From Microbispora amethystogenes (GTDB lineage: Bacteria > Actinomycetota > Actinomycetes > Streptosporangiales > Streptosporangiaceae): a stretch of 64,000 nucleotides of DNA. Within the stretch, counting starts at the first letter, position 1; each line of letters begins with the position of its first letter. The notes below the pieces were generated by a model, which worked only from the letters and a program-made list of their open reading frames with translations, was not told the origin of the DNA and ran no database searches. The DNA is taken from NCBI RefSeq assembly GCF_016863015.1, contig NZ_BOOB01000018.1, forward strand, positions 62,001 to 126,000. The letters are read 5' to 3'. Positions 1-7,055 of the stretch are shown piece after piece. Made by a program: the position numbers and the translations under genes.

Positions 1-707
1 AGCAGCGCGACCCGCCTGACCAGCGACTCGGCGAAGTCGAGCTCGCCCCGCATCGCCTCGTCGGTCACCCGGGCGACCTCGTCCAGGCAGCCGGCGTGCC
101 GGGCCAGCAGCTCGATGACCTCGTTCTGGATCAGCGTCGAGTCGACGTCCATCACGATGAGCCGCTTGGCGCGGCGGTGCAGCCCGGTGCGCTGGACGGC
201 CACGTCCACCTGCTGGGCGGCCGCCTCGGCGGCGAGCTCGGCCCGCAGCGCCTGCGGGTCCGCCCCCGAGACCGCGAGCTCGATGCAGGTGACGGGATAG
301 CTCGACAGCCGTTCGATCCTGTCGATGTTGGCGCCGCTGGCGGCGATCCGCCCGGAGATCCCCGCCATCGCGGCGGGCAGCAGCGGCGCGCCCAGGACGG
401 TGACGTGCAGGCGTCCGCGCCGTCTCTTCTCCTTGGAGGTCGTGCCGGTGGCGATCTCCAGGTCCATGTCGAGATCGGCGGCCACCTGCTCGACGGCGGT
501 CCACAGCCCGCCGATGGTGCCTCCGGTGCCGGTGGGTGGCCCTCCGGCGTAGGCGACGAGAACGCCAAGGGTCAGACGGCCGCGGATGACGACCTGCTCC
601 ACGTCGGCCACGACGACCGGGAACCCGGCCAGTACGGCGAAAAGCCGGGAGGTGACGCCCGGGCGATCCGGACCGGTCAGCGTGATCAGGAGCGTGCGCT
701 GGTTCAC
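1..707 (-). CDS. serB: Phosphoserine phosphatase SerB (5' part, runs off window)
   Basis: Dephosphorylates O-phosphoserine, the last step of serine synthesis, in the cytosol. The reverse strand from GTG 707 begins MNQRTLLITLTGPDRPG, an ACT domain (about residues 1-75), followed by a second ACT-like region. HAD motif I follows as IVMDVDSTLIQNE, with the nucleophile and acid aspartates at residues 187 and 189. About 235 residues are visible; the rest of the HAD domain lies beyond base 1, so the gene is cut by the window edge, not broken. A TAACCT box eight bases before the GTG fits a leaderless transcript. It is divergent from the acyltransferase pair at 856. The ACT-ACT-HAD order matches actinobacterial SerB. 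Confident in family and start. Confidence 0.93.
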   Translation of the reverse strand, partial: MNQRTLLITLTGPDRPGVTSRLFAVLAGFPVVVADVEQVVIRGRLTLGVLVAYAGGPPTGTGGTIGGLWTAVEQVAADLDMDLEIATGTTSKEKRRRGRLHVTVLGAPLLPAAMAGISGRIAASGANIDRIERLSSYPVTCIELAVSGADPQALRAELAAEAAAQQVDVAVQRTGLHRRAKRLIVMDVDSTLIQNEVIELLARHAGCLDEVARVTDEAMRGELDFAESLVRRVAL

Positions 708-715
708 GTTGTTTG

Positions 716-721
716 AGGTTA
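716..721 (-). promoter_or_regulatory. -10 box of serB, near-leaderless
   Basis: TAACCT on the reverse strand, 8 bases before the GTG at 707. There is no Shine-Dalgarno sequence in between, so a leaderless transcript is inferred. Confidence 0.45.
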
Positions 722-855
722 CTGTGCGGCTTGTCGTGGCCGCGCACGAGGTTCACGATGCGGACGCCTTCGTGCCCCCGGCCTGAGGGAGCGGCGTCAT
801 TTCCGCATGTCGTCATGGTGGTGGGCGCTTGCCCCGAGGAAGGACGTGACGACCT

Positions 856-1686
856 ATGACGATCTCCCTTGGCCCCGGGCCCCTCCAGCCCGGCTCTCTG
901 CGGACCGGCCCCCACACAAGCACTCACGAAGGCCCTCACGAAGGCCCTCACGAAGGCCCTCACGATGGCCCCCGCAAGGGCCGCGACACCGGCCGCTACA
1001 CCGTGCGCCTCGCCGAGAGCGCCGCCGACGTCCGCGCCGCCCAGCGGCTGCGCCACGAGGTCTTCGCCGTCGAGATGGGCGCCCGGCTCGACTCGCCGCT
1101 GAACGGTCACGACGCGGACCGGTTCGACGCGTACTGCGACCATCTCCTCGTCCGCGAGGGGGACACCGTGGTCGGCACCTACCGCCTGCTGCCGCCCGGC
1201 CGCTCGGACCGGCTCTACTCGGAGACCGAGTTCGACCTCGGCGCGCTGAAGGGCCTGCGCGGCGGCCTGGTCGAGGCGGGGCGCACCTGCGTGCATCCCG
1301 AGCACCGCGGCGGGGCGGTCGTCGCGCTGATGTGGGCGGGGATCGCCCGCTATCTCGCCGACCACGGCCACACCTGGCTGGCGGGCTGCTGCTCGGTGCC
1401 GCTGGACGACGGCGGCGTGGTCGCCGCGGGGGTGGTCGACCGGGTGTCACTCGGGCCGGAGGAGTATCGGGTCACCCCGCGTACGCCCTGGCGCGACGCC
1501 GGGGTGCCCCGGACCGACCGGTTCGTGCTGCCGCCGCTGCTGCGCGGATATCTGCGGCTCGGCGCCTGGATCTGCGGAGCGCCCGCGTACGACCCGGATT
1601 TCGGCACGGCGGACTTCTTCGTGCTGCTCTCGCTGGCCGAGACCGACCCGCGCTACCTGCGGCACTTCCTGGGAGAGACCCGGTGA
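856..1686 (+). CDS. OlsB-like GNAT acyltransferase (lyso-ornithine lipid type)
   Basis: 276 residues. Residues about 47-150 look like the OlsB/PF13444 branch of the GNAT fold (ESAADVRAAQRLRHEVFAVE, then YCDHLLVREGDTVVGTYRLL, then VEAGRTCVHPEHRGG). This family transfers a 3-hydroxyacyl chain from acyl-ACP to the amino group of ornithine. The next gene is a PlsC-type acyltransferase whose GTG start overlaps this stop, the usual OlsB-OlsA arrangement, so an ornithine or related aminolipid product is inferred. The first 45 residues are family-free and hold four HEGP-type units from a 12-bp tandem repeat (925-972), so the true start could lie a little downstream. The substrate amino acid cannot be read from sequence. 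Confidence 0.8.
   Translation: MTISLGPGPLQPGSLRTGPHTSTHEGPHEGPHEGPHDGPRKGRDTGRYTVRLAESAADVRAAQRLRHEVFAVEMGARLDSPLNGHDADRFDAYCDHLLVREGDTVVGTYRLLPPGRSDRLYSETEFDLGALKGLRGGLVEAGRTCVHPEHRGGAVVALMWAGIARYLADHGHTWLAGCCSVPLDDGGVVAAGVVDRVSLGPEEYRVTPRTPWRDAGVPRTDRFVLPPLLRGYLRLGAWICGAPAYDPDFGTADFFVLLSLAETDPRYLRHFLGETR
925..972 (+). repeat. 12-bp tandem repeat, 4 copies, in-frame (HEGP/HDGP)
   Basis: Unit CACGAAGGCCCT repeated from 925, the fourth copy degenerate. It encodes HEGP-HEGP-HEGP-HDGP in the N-terminus of the OlsB-like protein. The length is a multiple of three, so copy changes keep the frame. Confidence 0.9.
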
Positions 1687-2678
1687 GCGCGGTCACGCCC
1701 CTGCCGCCGGCCCCCTCGTCGCCCCCTTCGGGGGCCCTTGAGCGCTCGGTCTGGCTGCCCGTGTCGTCCTGCGCGCCCGCCGCGTGTGTGCGGGCGCAGA
1801 CGCGTACGGCCGGGCCGCTGCGGCGGGCTGCCCGGCTCGCGGGCGCGCTCGCCGTCCTCGCCGCCGGTCTGCCGGTCGCGCTCGTGATCGGCCGTACGGC
1901 CCGGCGGGGAACGGCGGTGGCCCGCTGGTCGCGCCTGTTCCTGCGGGCCCTCGGCATCAGGGTGGTGACCCGCCGCGGGTTCTCCTGCCTCGGAGGGTCC
2001 GCCCGGGCGCGGGCCGTACCCGACGACGACGGCCCGGCCCTGCTCGTGGGCAACCATGTCTCCTGGCTCGATCCCCTGGTGATGGCCGCGACCCTCCCCT
2101 GCCGTCCGCTGGCCAAGGCGGAGGTGGCCAGGTGGCCGGTGGTCCGCACCCTGGCCACCGGCGGCGGCGCGCTGTTCGTCGACAGGGACGCGTTGTCCAC
2201 CCTGCCGCGGGTTGTCGCGGACATGGCCGCCGCGCTGGGCCGCGGCGAGAGCGTCGCGGCGTTCCCGGAGGGCACCACCTGGTGCGGCCGGGAGATGGGG
2301 CGTTTCCGCCCGGCCGTCTTCCAGGCCGCGCTCGACGCGGGAGTGCCCGTACGGCCGGTCGCGCTGCGCTTCGTGGAAGGCAGGGGCGAGTGCGCCACGC
2401 CGTCCACCCGGCCCTCGTTCGTCGGCGACGACACCTTGGTCGCCTCGCTCCTGCGCATCGTCGCGACCCGCGATCTGGTCGCGGAGGTGACCGTCTTCCC
2501 CGGCGTACGCCTGGAGCGGACGGCCCCGCTCGGCCTCCATCCGGCGGACGCGCGCGCCGAGGGGCAGGGCGAATGGTCCCGGCGGGGCGCGGCGCGAGCG
2601 GCGCTCGCCAGGATCGCCGAGGCCCAGGTCAGAACGGCACTCCTGCCCGAATCCGGCAGACCCGCCCTGGCCGCCTGA
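1683..2678 (+). CDS. 1-acyl-sn-glycerol-3-phosphate acyltransferase (PlsC/OlsA-like)
   Basis: 331 residues from GTG 1683, which overlaps the upstream TGA (GTGA), so the two genes are translationally coupled. It has the acyltransferase motif I NHVSWLD, a membrane-associated segment before it (LAGALAVLAAGLPVALVIG), and motif III FPEGTTW. The family acylates lysophosphatidate; when paired with OlsB the same fold acylates lyso-ornithine lipid. Partnership with the OlsB-like gene favours the OlsA role, but sequence alone cannot exclude ordinary phosphatidate synthesis. The open frame extends upstream to about 807, but that part is antisense-like and out of register with the OlsB gene, so it is not used. 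Confidence 0.85.
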   Translation: MSAVTPLPPAPSSPPSGALERSVWLPVSSCAPAACVRAQTRTAGPLRRAARLAGALAVLAAGLPVALVIGRTARRGTAVARWSRLFLRALGIRVVTRRGFSCLGGSARARAVPDDDGPALLVGNHVSWLDPLVMAATLPCRPLAKAEVARWPVVRTLATGGGALFVDRDALSTLPRVVADMAAALGRGESVAAFPEGTTWCGREMGRFRPAVFQAALDAGVPVRPVALRFVEGRGECATPSTRPSFVGDDTLVASLLRIVATRDLVAEVTVFPGVRLERTAPLGLHPADARAEGQGEWSRRGAARAALARIAEAQVRTALLPESGRPALAA

Positions 2679-2727
2679 TCCCGCCTCGCGCTCCGACTAT
2701 CTGGTGCGCCGGAGCACGGGCACGCGC

Positions 2728-3657
2728 TCAGCGCGTGCCGGAGAGAGCCCGCGACGAACGGTGGCCGGTCTCCTTCGACGTGAGGAGCACCAAGGCGAGG
2801 GCGGCCATCGTCGCGACGGCGGCGACCGCGATCCAGAACCCCGGCAGCGGAATCGTCCCCTCCTCCCTGACCAGGACCGCAGGTGGCGTGAGCACCCACA
2901 CCGCTCCGAGGATCAGGCCGCCGGCCAGGCGCGGGTTCACGACGAGTCCGGCCAGCGTCGTCACGATCACGGCAGCGACGGCCACTTCGACGGTCGTCCA
3001 GTCCATGGGGGCCAGGCTCGGGTCCTCGAACATGAAGCAGCAGGCGGCGTAGTCACGGCCTCCGAAGCCGACTACCGGGGTCGCTGTCTCCGGCAGCCAA
3101 TCGCCGGCCAGGTGGACCAGTGGCAGCACCCCGAGAAGGGCCCAGGCCCTGCCGTCCTTTCGCCAGGTGAACCGGCCGGCCCGGAACCCGGTCAGGAGGC
3201 AGGCGGCCAGGACCACGAGCAGGATCCACCCACTCGGCTGGAGAAGTGGACTATCTAAGATCAACACGTCTGCCGGGGGCTCCAGCAGCCCCGACAGGGG
3301 GCGGGGGGAGAAAGCGACGGCAAGGTGGCCGACGGCGATGCCGGCTCCCGCGGCCGCTGTCCGGGCGAACCACAGCAGCCCGGCCGCTATGGGCAGCAGG
3401 AAGGACGACGGCGAGGAGGCGAGCAGGAAGGCGAACCAGTCGTCCCGGAGGACGGGCGCGGTCGCGACCCCTGCGGTGTAGACCCCGGCGCCCGAGAGCA
3501 GGATCACCGAGACGATCCGGTCGGCCGTACGGCCGGGATGCCGGGCTGGGAGAGCAATGACCTGCTGTGCGTGGCGTACGCGGTCTGCTTCCGCCCCGCA
3601 GAGAGGGCAGACGACCCAGTCGGGAACGGCGTCGCTCCCGCAGCGTGTGCACAGCAA
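2728..3657 (-). CDS. Zinc-ribbon multi-pass membrane protein, function unknown
   Basis: 309 residues from a TTG start (3657), which is the best start because GAGGG sits six bases upstream and a stop lies just before. The N-terminus is a short zinc ribbon (C3xxC6 and C17PLC20). It is followed by about seven hydrophobic segments (for example IVSVILLSGAGVYTAGVAT, FLLPIAAGLLWF, WILLVVLAACLLTG). No enzymatic motif is visible. The arrangement resembles zinc-ribbon sensor or assembly membrane proteins, but I do not recognise a named family. It is convergent with the acyltransferase pair. Confidence 0.75.
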   Translation of the reverse strand: MLCTRCGSDAVPDWVVCPLCGAEADRVRHAQQVIALPARHPGRTADRIVSVILLSGAGVYTAGVATAPVLRDDWFAFLLASSPSSFLLPIAAGLLWFARTAAAGAGIAVGHLAVAFSPRPLSGLLEPPADVLILDSPLLQPSGWILLVVLAACLLTGFRAGRFTWRKDGRAWALLGVLPLVHLAGDWLPETATPVVGFGGRDYAACCFMFEDPSLAPMDWTTVEVAVAAVIVTTLAGLVVNPRLAGGLILGAVWVLTPPAVLVREEGTIPLPGFWIAVAAVATMAALALVLLTSKETGHRSSRALSGTR

Positions 3658-3782
3658 TGACGGCCCTCATGTGACTCGGACAGACCGCACCCGGAGTATC
3701 GCCGAATCGTTCCAGTTCAACGGCGTCGCGTGATGGAGTGATCGCGGCTGACCGCCGTCCGGCGGTGGTCTTCGGAATGGCG

Positions 3783-3812
3783 GACGCCCGCCTGCCGGGG
3801 CAGACGGGCGTC
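3783..3812 (-). terminator. Strong hairpin terminator
   Basis: GACGCCCG at 3783-3790 pairs with CGGGCGTC at 3805-3812. Inside it CTGCC-GG-GGCAG also pairs, making an almost continuous stem. It lies 21 bases past the stop of the secreted DUF11-like gene at 3834-4394. Confidence 0.7.
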
Positions 3813-3833
3813 GTCGGGCTCAGGACGGTGAGA

Positions 3834-4394
3834 TCAGCGGACGATCTTCGTCTTGACCGTCTTCAGGAAGTACCAGTGCTTGACGCCCAGTTCCTTCCAG
3901 GCACGCCGGTTGAGGTCCTCGGCGCCGTTGGGGACGTCCCACTGGTCCACACCGACGCGGGCGAGGGCCGTGCCGCGGGCGCCCTTCTTCAGCTTGACGG
4001 TGATCGAGAACGAGACAGCGTCGTCGACCTCCAGCGCGCGGGGCACCGCACACCAGAACCCGTCCGAGAAGAACGCGCACTGGGTGCCCTTGGGAGCGCC
4101 GTAGTACACCTTGCTCTCGATGCCCTTGGGCAGCTGGCCGCCGACGAGGTAGGTGTCGGCGAGGTGCGGGCCCCGGTTGACCGCGCCGACGGTGTAGGTG
4201 ATCCGCGAGCCGGCCTTGGCCTTCTTCGGGCCCTTCGCGACCACGTAGAAGCTCGAGTACGGCTCCGCCTTGGCGGTCGCCGCGGCGGTGGACGCCGGGG
4301 CGGCCGAGGCCGCCGGGGCCGCGGCGAGGAACAGGGCCCCCGCGAGCGGCGCGGCCGTCGCGAGGCCGACGATCTTCACGATCGGGTGACGCAT
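3834..4394 (-). CDS. Secreted DUF11-like protein (paralogue 1)
   Basis: 186 residues from ATG 4394, preceded by CAGGAG; an upstream in-frame start at 4463 lacks this. A Sec signal peptide is clear (MRHPIVKIVGLATAAPLAGALFLAAAPAASA). The mature part is one DUF11/CARDB-like beta-sandwich: FYVVAKGPKKAKAGSRITY, then PKGIESKVYYGAP, then a cysteine pair in GTQCAFFSDGFWCAVP that probably forms a disulphide, ending KTVKTKIVR. It has no anchor or lipobox, so it is probably released or wall-associated. The neighbour at 4516 has the same architecture. Function unknown; likely adhesion or surface scaffold by analogy with the fold. Confidence 0.72.
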   Translation of the reverse strand: MRHPIVKIVGLATAAPLAGALFLAAAPAASAAPASTAAATAKAEPYSSFYVVAKGPKKAKAGSRITYTVGAVNRGPHLADTYLVGGQLPKGIESKVYYGAPKGTQCAFFSDGFWCAVPRALEVDDAVSFSITVKLKKGARGTALARVGVDQWDVPNGAEDLNRRAWKELGVKHWYFLKTVKTKIVR

Positions 4395-4435
4395 GAGCGT
4401 GTGTCTCCTGAGGACGATGGGGGGAAAGGGAGGTT

Positions 4436-4449
4436 CCCCCACAAGGGGG
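4436..4449. promoter_or_regulatory. Small GC hairpin in 5' leader of paralogue 1
   Basis: CCCCC-ACAA-GGGGG in the untranslated leader of the gene at 4394, within an unusually AT-rich stretch (about 4450-4510) that probably carries its promoter. Confidence 0.4.
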
Positions 4450-4515
4450 AAATTTTGTACCATCCCCCCACATCATCCGTAAAGATCTTTATTGTGAAGA
4501 TTGCGGATCCAATTG

Positions 4516-5130
4516 TCAGCGGGTGATTGTGCTCTTCGTCTTCACCCAGCTGATGCTGCCGCCGAACTCGTTGAGCAGCTGCTTGGGGTCGGTGTTGAGT
4601 GGCGTGTCGGTCACGGCTCCGCCGAAATAGCCGTAGAGCTTGCCCCGCGCGGATCCGCTCACCCAGGCCTTGGCCCAGAAGGTGTAACTCCTCCCCTTCT
4701 TCAGGCCGGGCAGTACGCAGAGCGCCCGGATTCGCTCCCGGGTGCACCGCTCGTTGTAGCGAGAACCTTGCGGAACGTAAATTCGGGCCTTGGTGACATT
4801 CTTGGGAAACTTCGCGGCCAGGAAAATCTCGTCCGTCCTGGTCTTGAGCTTGTTGACGAGGGTGACCTTGAAGGACACCACCCGGCCCGCCCTGACCCGG
4901 TAGGGATAGCTCACCTTGATGGAGACCGGGGCGGCGGCGGCCGCGGTGGTGGCCGAGCTGGTGCTCGCGCTGGTGCTCGCGCTGGTGCTCGTGGTGCTGG
5001 CCGCCCGCGCCGCCGTGGGCGCCATGGACGGAGCGGACGCCGACGCGGCGGTGGGGACGGAGACCACCAGCGCTCCGGCGGCCAGTGATGCGACCAGCGA
5101 CGTCGTCGACTTACGGATGAGGGTTCGCAT
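4516..5130 (-). CDS. Secreted DUF11-like protein (paralogue 2)
   Basis: 204 residues from ATG 5130. Signal peptide MRTLIRKSTTSLVASLAAGALVVS ending in an ASA-type cleavage site. An Ala/Ser/Thr linker of repeated STSA units follows (coded by a 12-bp DNA repeat near 4958-5000). Then one DUF11-like domain: VSIKVSYPYRVRAGRVVSFK, FLAAKFPKNVTKARIYVP, and a cysteine pair in YNERCTRERIRALCVLPG. It resembles the downstream paralogue in layout, including the paired cysteines and a WVKTK-type C-terminus, so the two probably arose by tandem duplication. No membrane anchor after the signal peptide. Function unknown. Confidence 0.72.
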   Translation of the reverse strand: MRTLIRKSTTSLVASLAAGALVVSVPTAASASAPSMAPTAARAASTTSTSASTSASTSSATTAAAAAPVSIKVSYPYRVRAGRVVSFKVTLVNKLKTRTDEIFLAAKFPKNVTKARIYVPQGSRYNERCTRERIRALCVLPGLKKGRSYTFWAKAWVSGSARGKLYGYFGGAVTDTPLNTDPKQLLNEFGGSISWVKTKSTITR

Positions 5131-5171
5131 GTAGACAGCCTTGACCAACAAAATCTCAGATTCGTCACATA

Positions 5172-6272
5172 TCAGAGAATGAGATGGCTGTCGCCGAACT
5201 CGTGCCACAGGTAGCCCTCCCGCAGCGCCTCCTCGTACGCCTCGGCCAGCACCCCGGTCCCGGTGATCGCCGACAGCATCATCAGGTGGCTCGAACGCGG
5301 CTCGTGCAGGCCCGTGATCAGCCCGTCCACCGCGCGGACGCCTCCCGCCGGGGTGACCACGTGGGAGGTCCACCCCGACAGCGCCCGCACCCCGCCGTCG
5401 GGCCCCGCCTCCCCATGGCGTGGCCCGGCGACCGGAGGCCGCGCCGCCGTCTCCAGAGCGCGTACGACCGTCGTGCCGACGGCGATCACCCGGCCCCCGT
5501 GCGCGCGGGTGAGGTTCGCCAGCAGGGCCGTACGCGCGGAGACCGAGAACCACTCCGGATAGGGCGGTTCGTCCTTCTCCGGAGACGCGACGCCGGTGTG
5601 CAGCGTGATCGGAGCGACGCCGATGCCCCGGCTGACCAGCGCGGTCACGAGTTCCGGGGTGAAGGGACGGCCCGCGCTCGGCATCTCCGCGCTGCCGGGC
5701 TCGACCCCGAAGACCGTCTGGTAGTCCGCGAGCGGCCAGTCGCGCCGCACGTAGCCGTACCGGATCGGCACGCCGTGCGCGGCGAGGTAGGAGAGCACGT
5801 CGCGGTCCAGGCGCGCCCGCCACAGCCGCGCCGTCTCCCGCCCGACCAGGCGCAGCGTGGCCCCTCCCGGCAGCGGCAGCCATTCCCCCGGCGCCGCGCC
5901 GAGATAGGGCTCGGTCGCCGTGGCCGTACGGCGGCGCAACTCGACCAGCCAGTCGCCGGACGCGAGCCGGCCCGAGAAGTGCACGGCCAGGCGGTCGAGC
6001 CGTACGGCCGCGGGCAGGGTGGCGGAGTCGTTCACCACGAGCAGGTCGCCGGGGGCCAGCAGCGACGGCAGGTCGGCGAAGACGTGATGGGTGACCTCGC
6101 CGGTGTCGCGGCGGGAGACCAGCAGCCTGACCTCGTCGCGGCGCAGCCCGCGTGCCTCGGGGGGCTCACGGGCCTCCAGCGGCGCCGCGAGCGCGAACGT
6201 CAGCGAGTCACCCGACGCCCGCGGCCTGCCGGGCCCCCCGATCACCTCCGCCGGCCCGCCGGGGCCGGTCAT
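5172..6272 (-). CDS. QueA-like S-adenosylmethionine ribosyltransferase-isomerase
   Basis: 366 residues. The QueA family moves the ribosyl part of S-adenosylmethionine onto preQ1 in tRNA. Family landmarks visible are PGDLLVVNDSATLPAAV, the GVAPITLHTGVASP strand and the C-terminal block SSHLMMLSAITGTGVLAEAYEEAL. The usual AAPTAGLHF block reads AEMPSAGRPFT and the usual NNTRV reads NDSAT, so this is a divergent paralogue and preQ1-tRNA may not be its substrate. ATG 6272 overlaps the stop of the SDR gene as ATGA, so the two are coupled. No other queuosine gene is nearby. Confidence 0.75.
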   Translation of the reverse strand: MTGPGGPAEVIGGPGRPRASGDSLTFALAAPLEAREPPEARGLRRDEVRLLVSRRDTGEVTHHVFADLPSLLAPGDLLVVNDSATLPAAVRLDRLAVHFSGRLASGDWLVELRRRTATATEPYLGAAPGEWLPLPGGATLRLVGRETARLWRARLDRDVLSYLAAHGVPIRYGYVRRDWPLADYQTVFGVEPGSAEMPSAGRPFTPELVTALVSRGIGVAPITLHTGVASPEKDEPPYPEWFSVSARTALLANLTRAHGGRVIAVGTTVVRALETAARPPVAGPRHGEAGPDGGVRALSGWTSHVVTPAGGVRAVDGLITGLHEPRSSHLMMLSAITGTGVLAEAYEEALREGYLWHEFGDSHLIL

Positions 6273-6931
6273 CGCAGGTCTCCGCGGGTGAAGCGGCCCG
6301 GCGTGGGGCGTCTGGCGACGAGGCGCAGCAGGGCCGGCGCCACGCTCTCCGGTGGCGGCGCCGTCCCGGCCTCCTCCTCGCCGACCGCGTCCGCCAGCAT
6401 GCGGGTCCGCATCTCGCCCGGGTCCACCCACCACACGGCGACGTCGGGCTCCTCGGCGGCGAGGACGTTCGAGACCTGGTCGAGGGCGGCCTTGGTCGCG
6501 CCGTACCCGCCCCAGCCCTCGTACGCCTCCACGGCGGCGTCGGAGGAGATGTTCACGATCGCGCCCTGCCGCTTGCGCAGCGCGGGCAGCGTGGCCTGGA
6601 TCAGCGCCAGAGGCCCGACCACGTTCGTCTCGAACAGGGCCCGCAGGGAGTCCAGCGGATAGTCGGCGAGCCGGGGCAGCGGGGCCGGGCCGAGCCCGCT
6701 CGCGTTGTTGACGAGCAGGTCCAGTTCGGGGACGGCCTCGGCGAGCCGGGCCACGTGCGCGGGATCGGCGACGTCTCCGGGGATGGCCCGGGCGCCGAGG
6801 TCGAAGGCCGCGGACATCAGGTCCTCCTCGCCCCGCGCGGTGAGGAGGAGCGACCAGCCGTCGGCGGCGAGCGCTTTGGCGAGGGCCAGTCCCAGCCCTC
6901 GCGACGCTCCGGTGATGAGTGCCTGTCTCAT
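6269..6931 (-). CDS. Short-chain dehydrogenase/reductase (SDR)
   Basis: 220 residues from ATG 6931. Classical SDR: TGASRGLGLALA cofactor motif, NNASG after strand 4, active-site serine in NISSDAAVEAYEGW, and YGATKAALDQ with the catalytic Tyr-x-x-x-Lys. It is shorter than most (usually about 245), and the C-terminal substrate lid is brief (WVDPGEMRTRMLADAVGEEE). It is first gene of a two-gene unit with the QueA-like gene (ATGA overlap). A TAGCGT box seven bases before the ATG suggests leaderless transcription; this also argues against the longer frame starting at 6976. Substrate unknown. Confidence 0.85.
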   Translation of the reverse strand: MRQALITGASRGLGLALAKALAADGWSLLLTARGEEDLMSAAFDLGARAIPGDVADPAHVARLAEAVPELDLLVNNASGLGPAPLPRLADYPLDSLRALFETNVVGPLALIQATLPALRKRQGAIVNISSDAAVEAYEGWGGYGATKAALDQVSNVLAAEEPDVAVWWVDPGEMRTRMLADAVGEEEAGTAPPPESVAPALLRLVARRPTPGRFTRGDLR

Positions 6932-6938
6932 GCGCTTC

Positions 6939-6944
6939 ACGCTA
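6939..6944 (-). promoter_or_regulatory. -10 box, leaderless SDR-queA unit
   Basis: TAGCGT on the reverse strand, seven bases before the ATG at 6931. Confidence 0.45.
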
Positions 6945-7043
6945 GGAAGCGGCAGGCCAGGAGGGCATCGGACCACGGCCCGGCACGGGTTCGGCAGTTG
7001 GCCCTAGGCCCACCGGCCGACGCGCGCCGGGCGCCGGGCGACC

Positions 7044-7049
7044 TACGCT
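7044..7049 (+). promoter_or_regulatory. -10 box, leaderless histidine kinase gene
   Basis: TACGCT six bases before the GTG at 7056, with no Shine-Dalgarno sequence. Confidence 0.5.
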
Positions 7050-7055
7050 GGGTGC

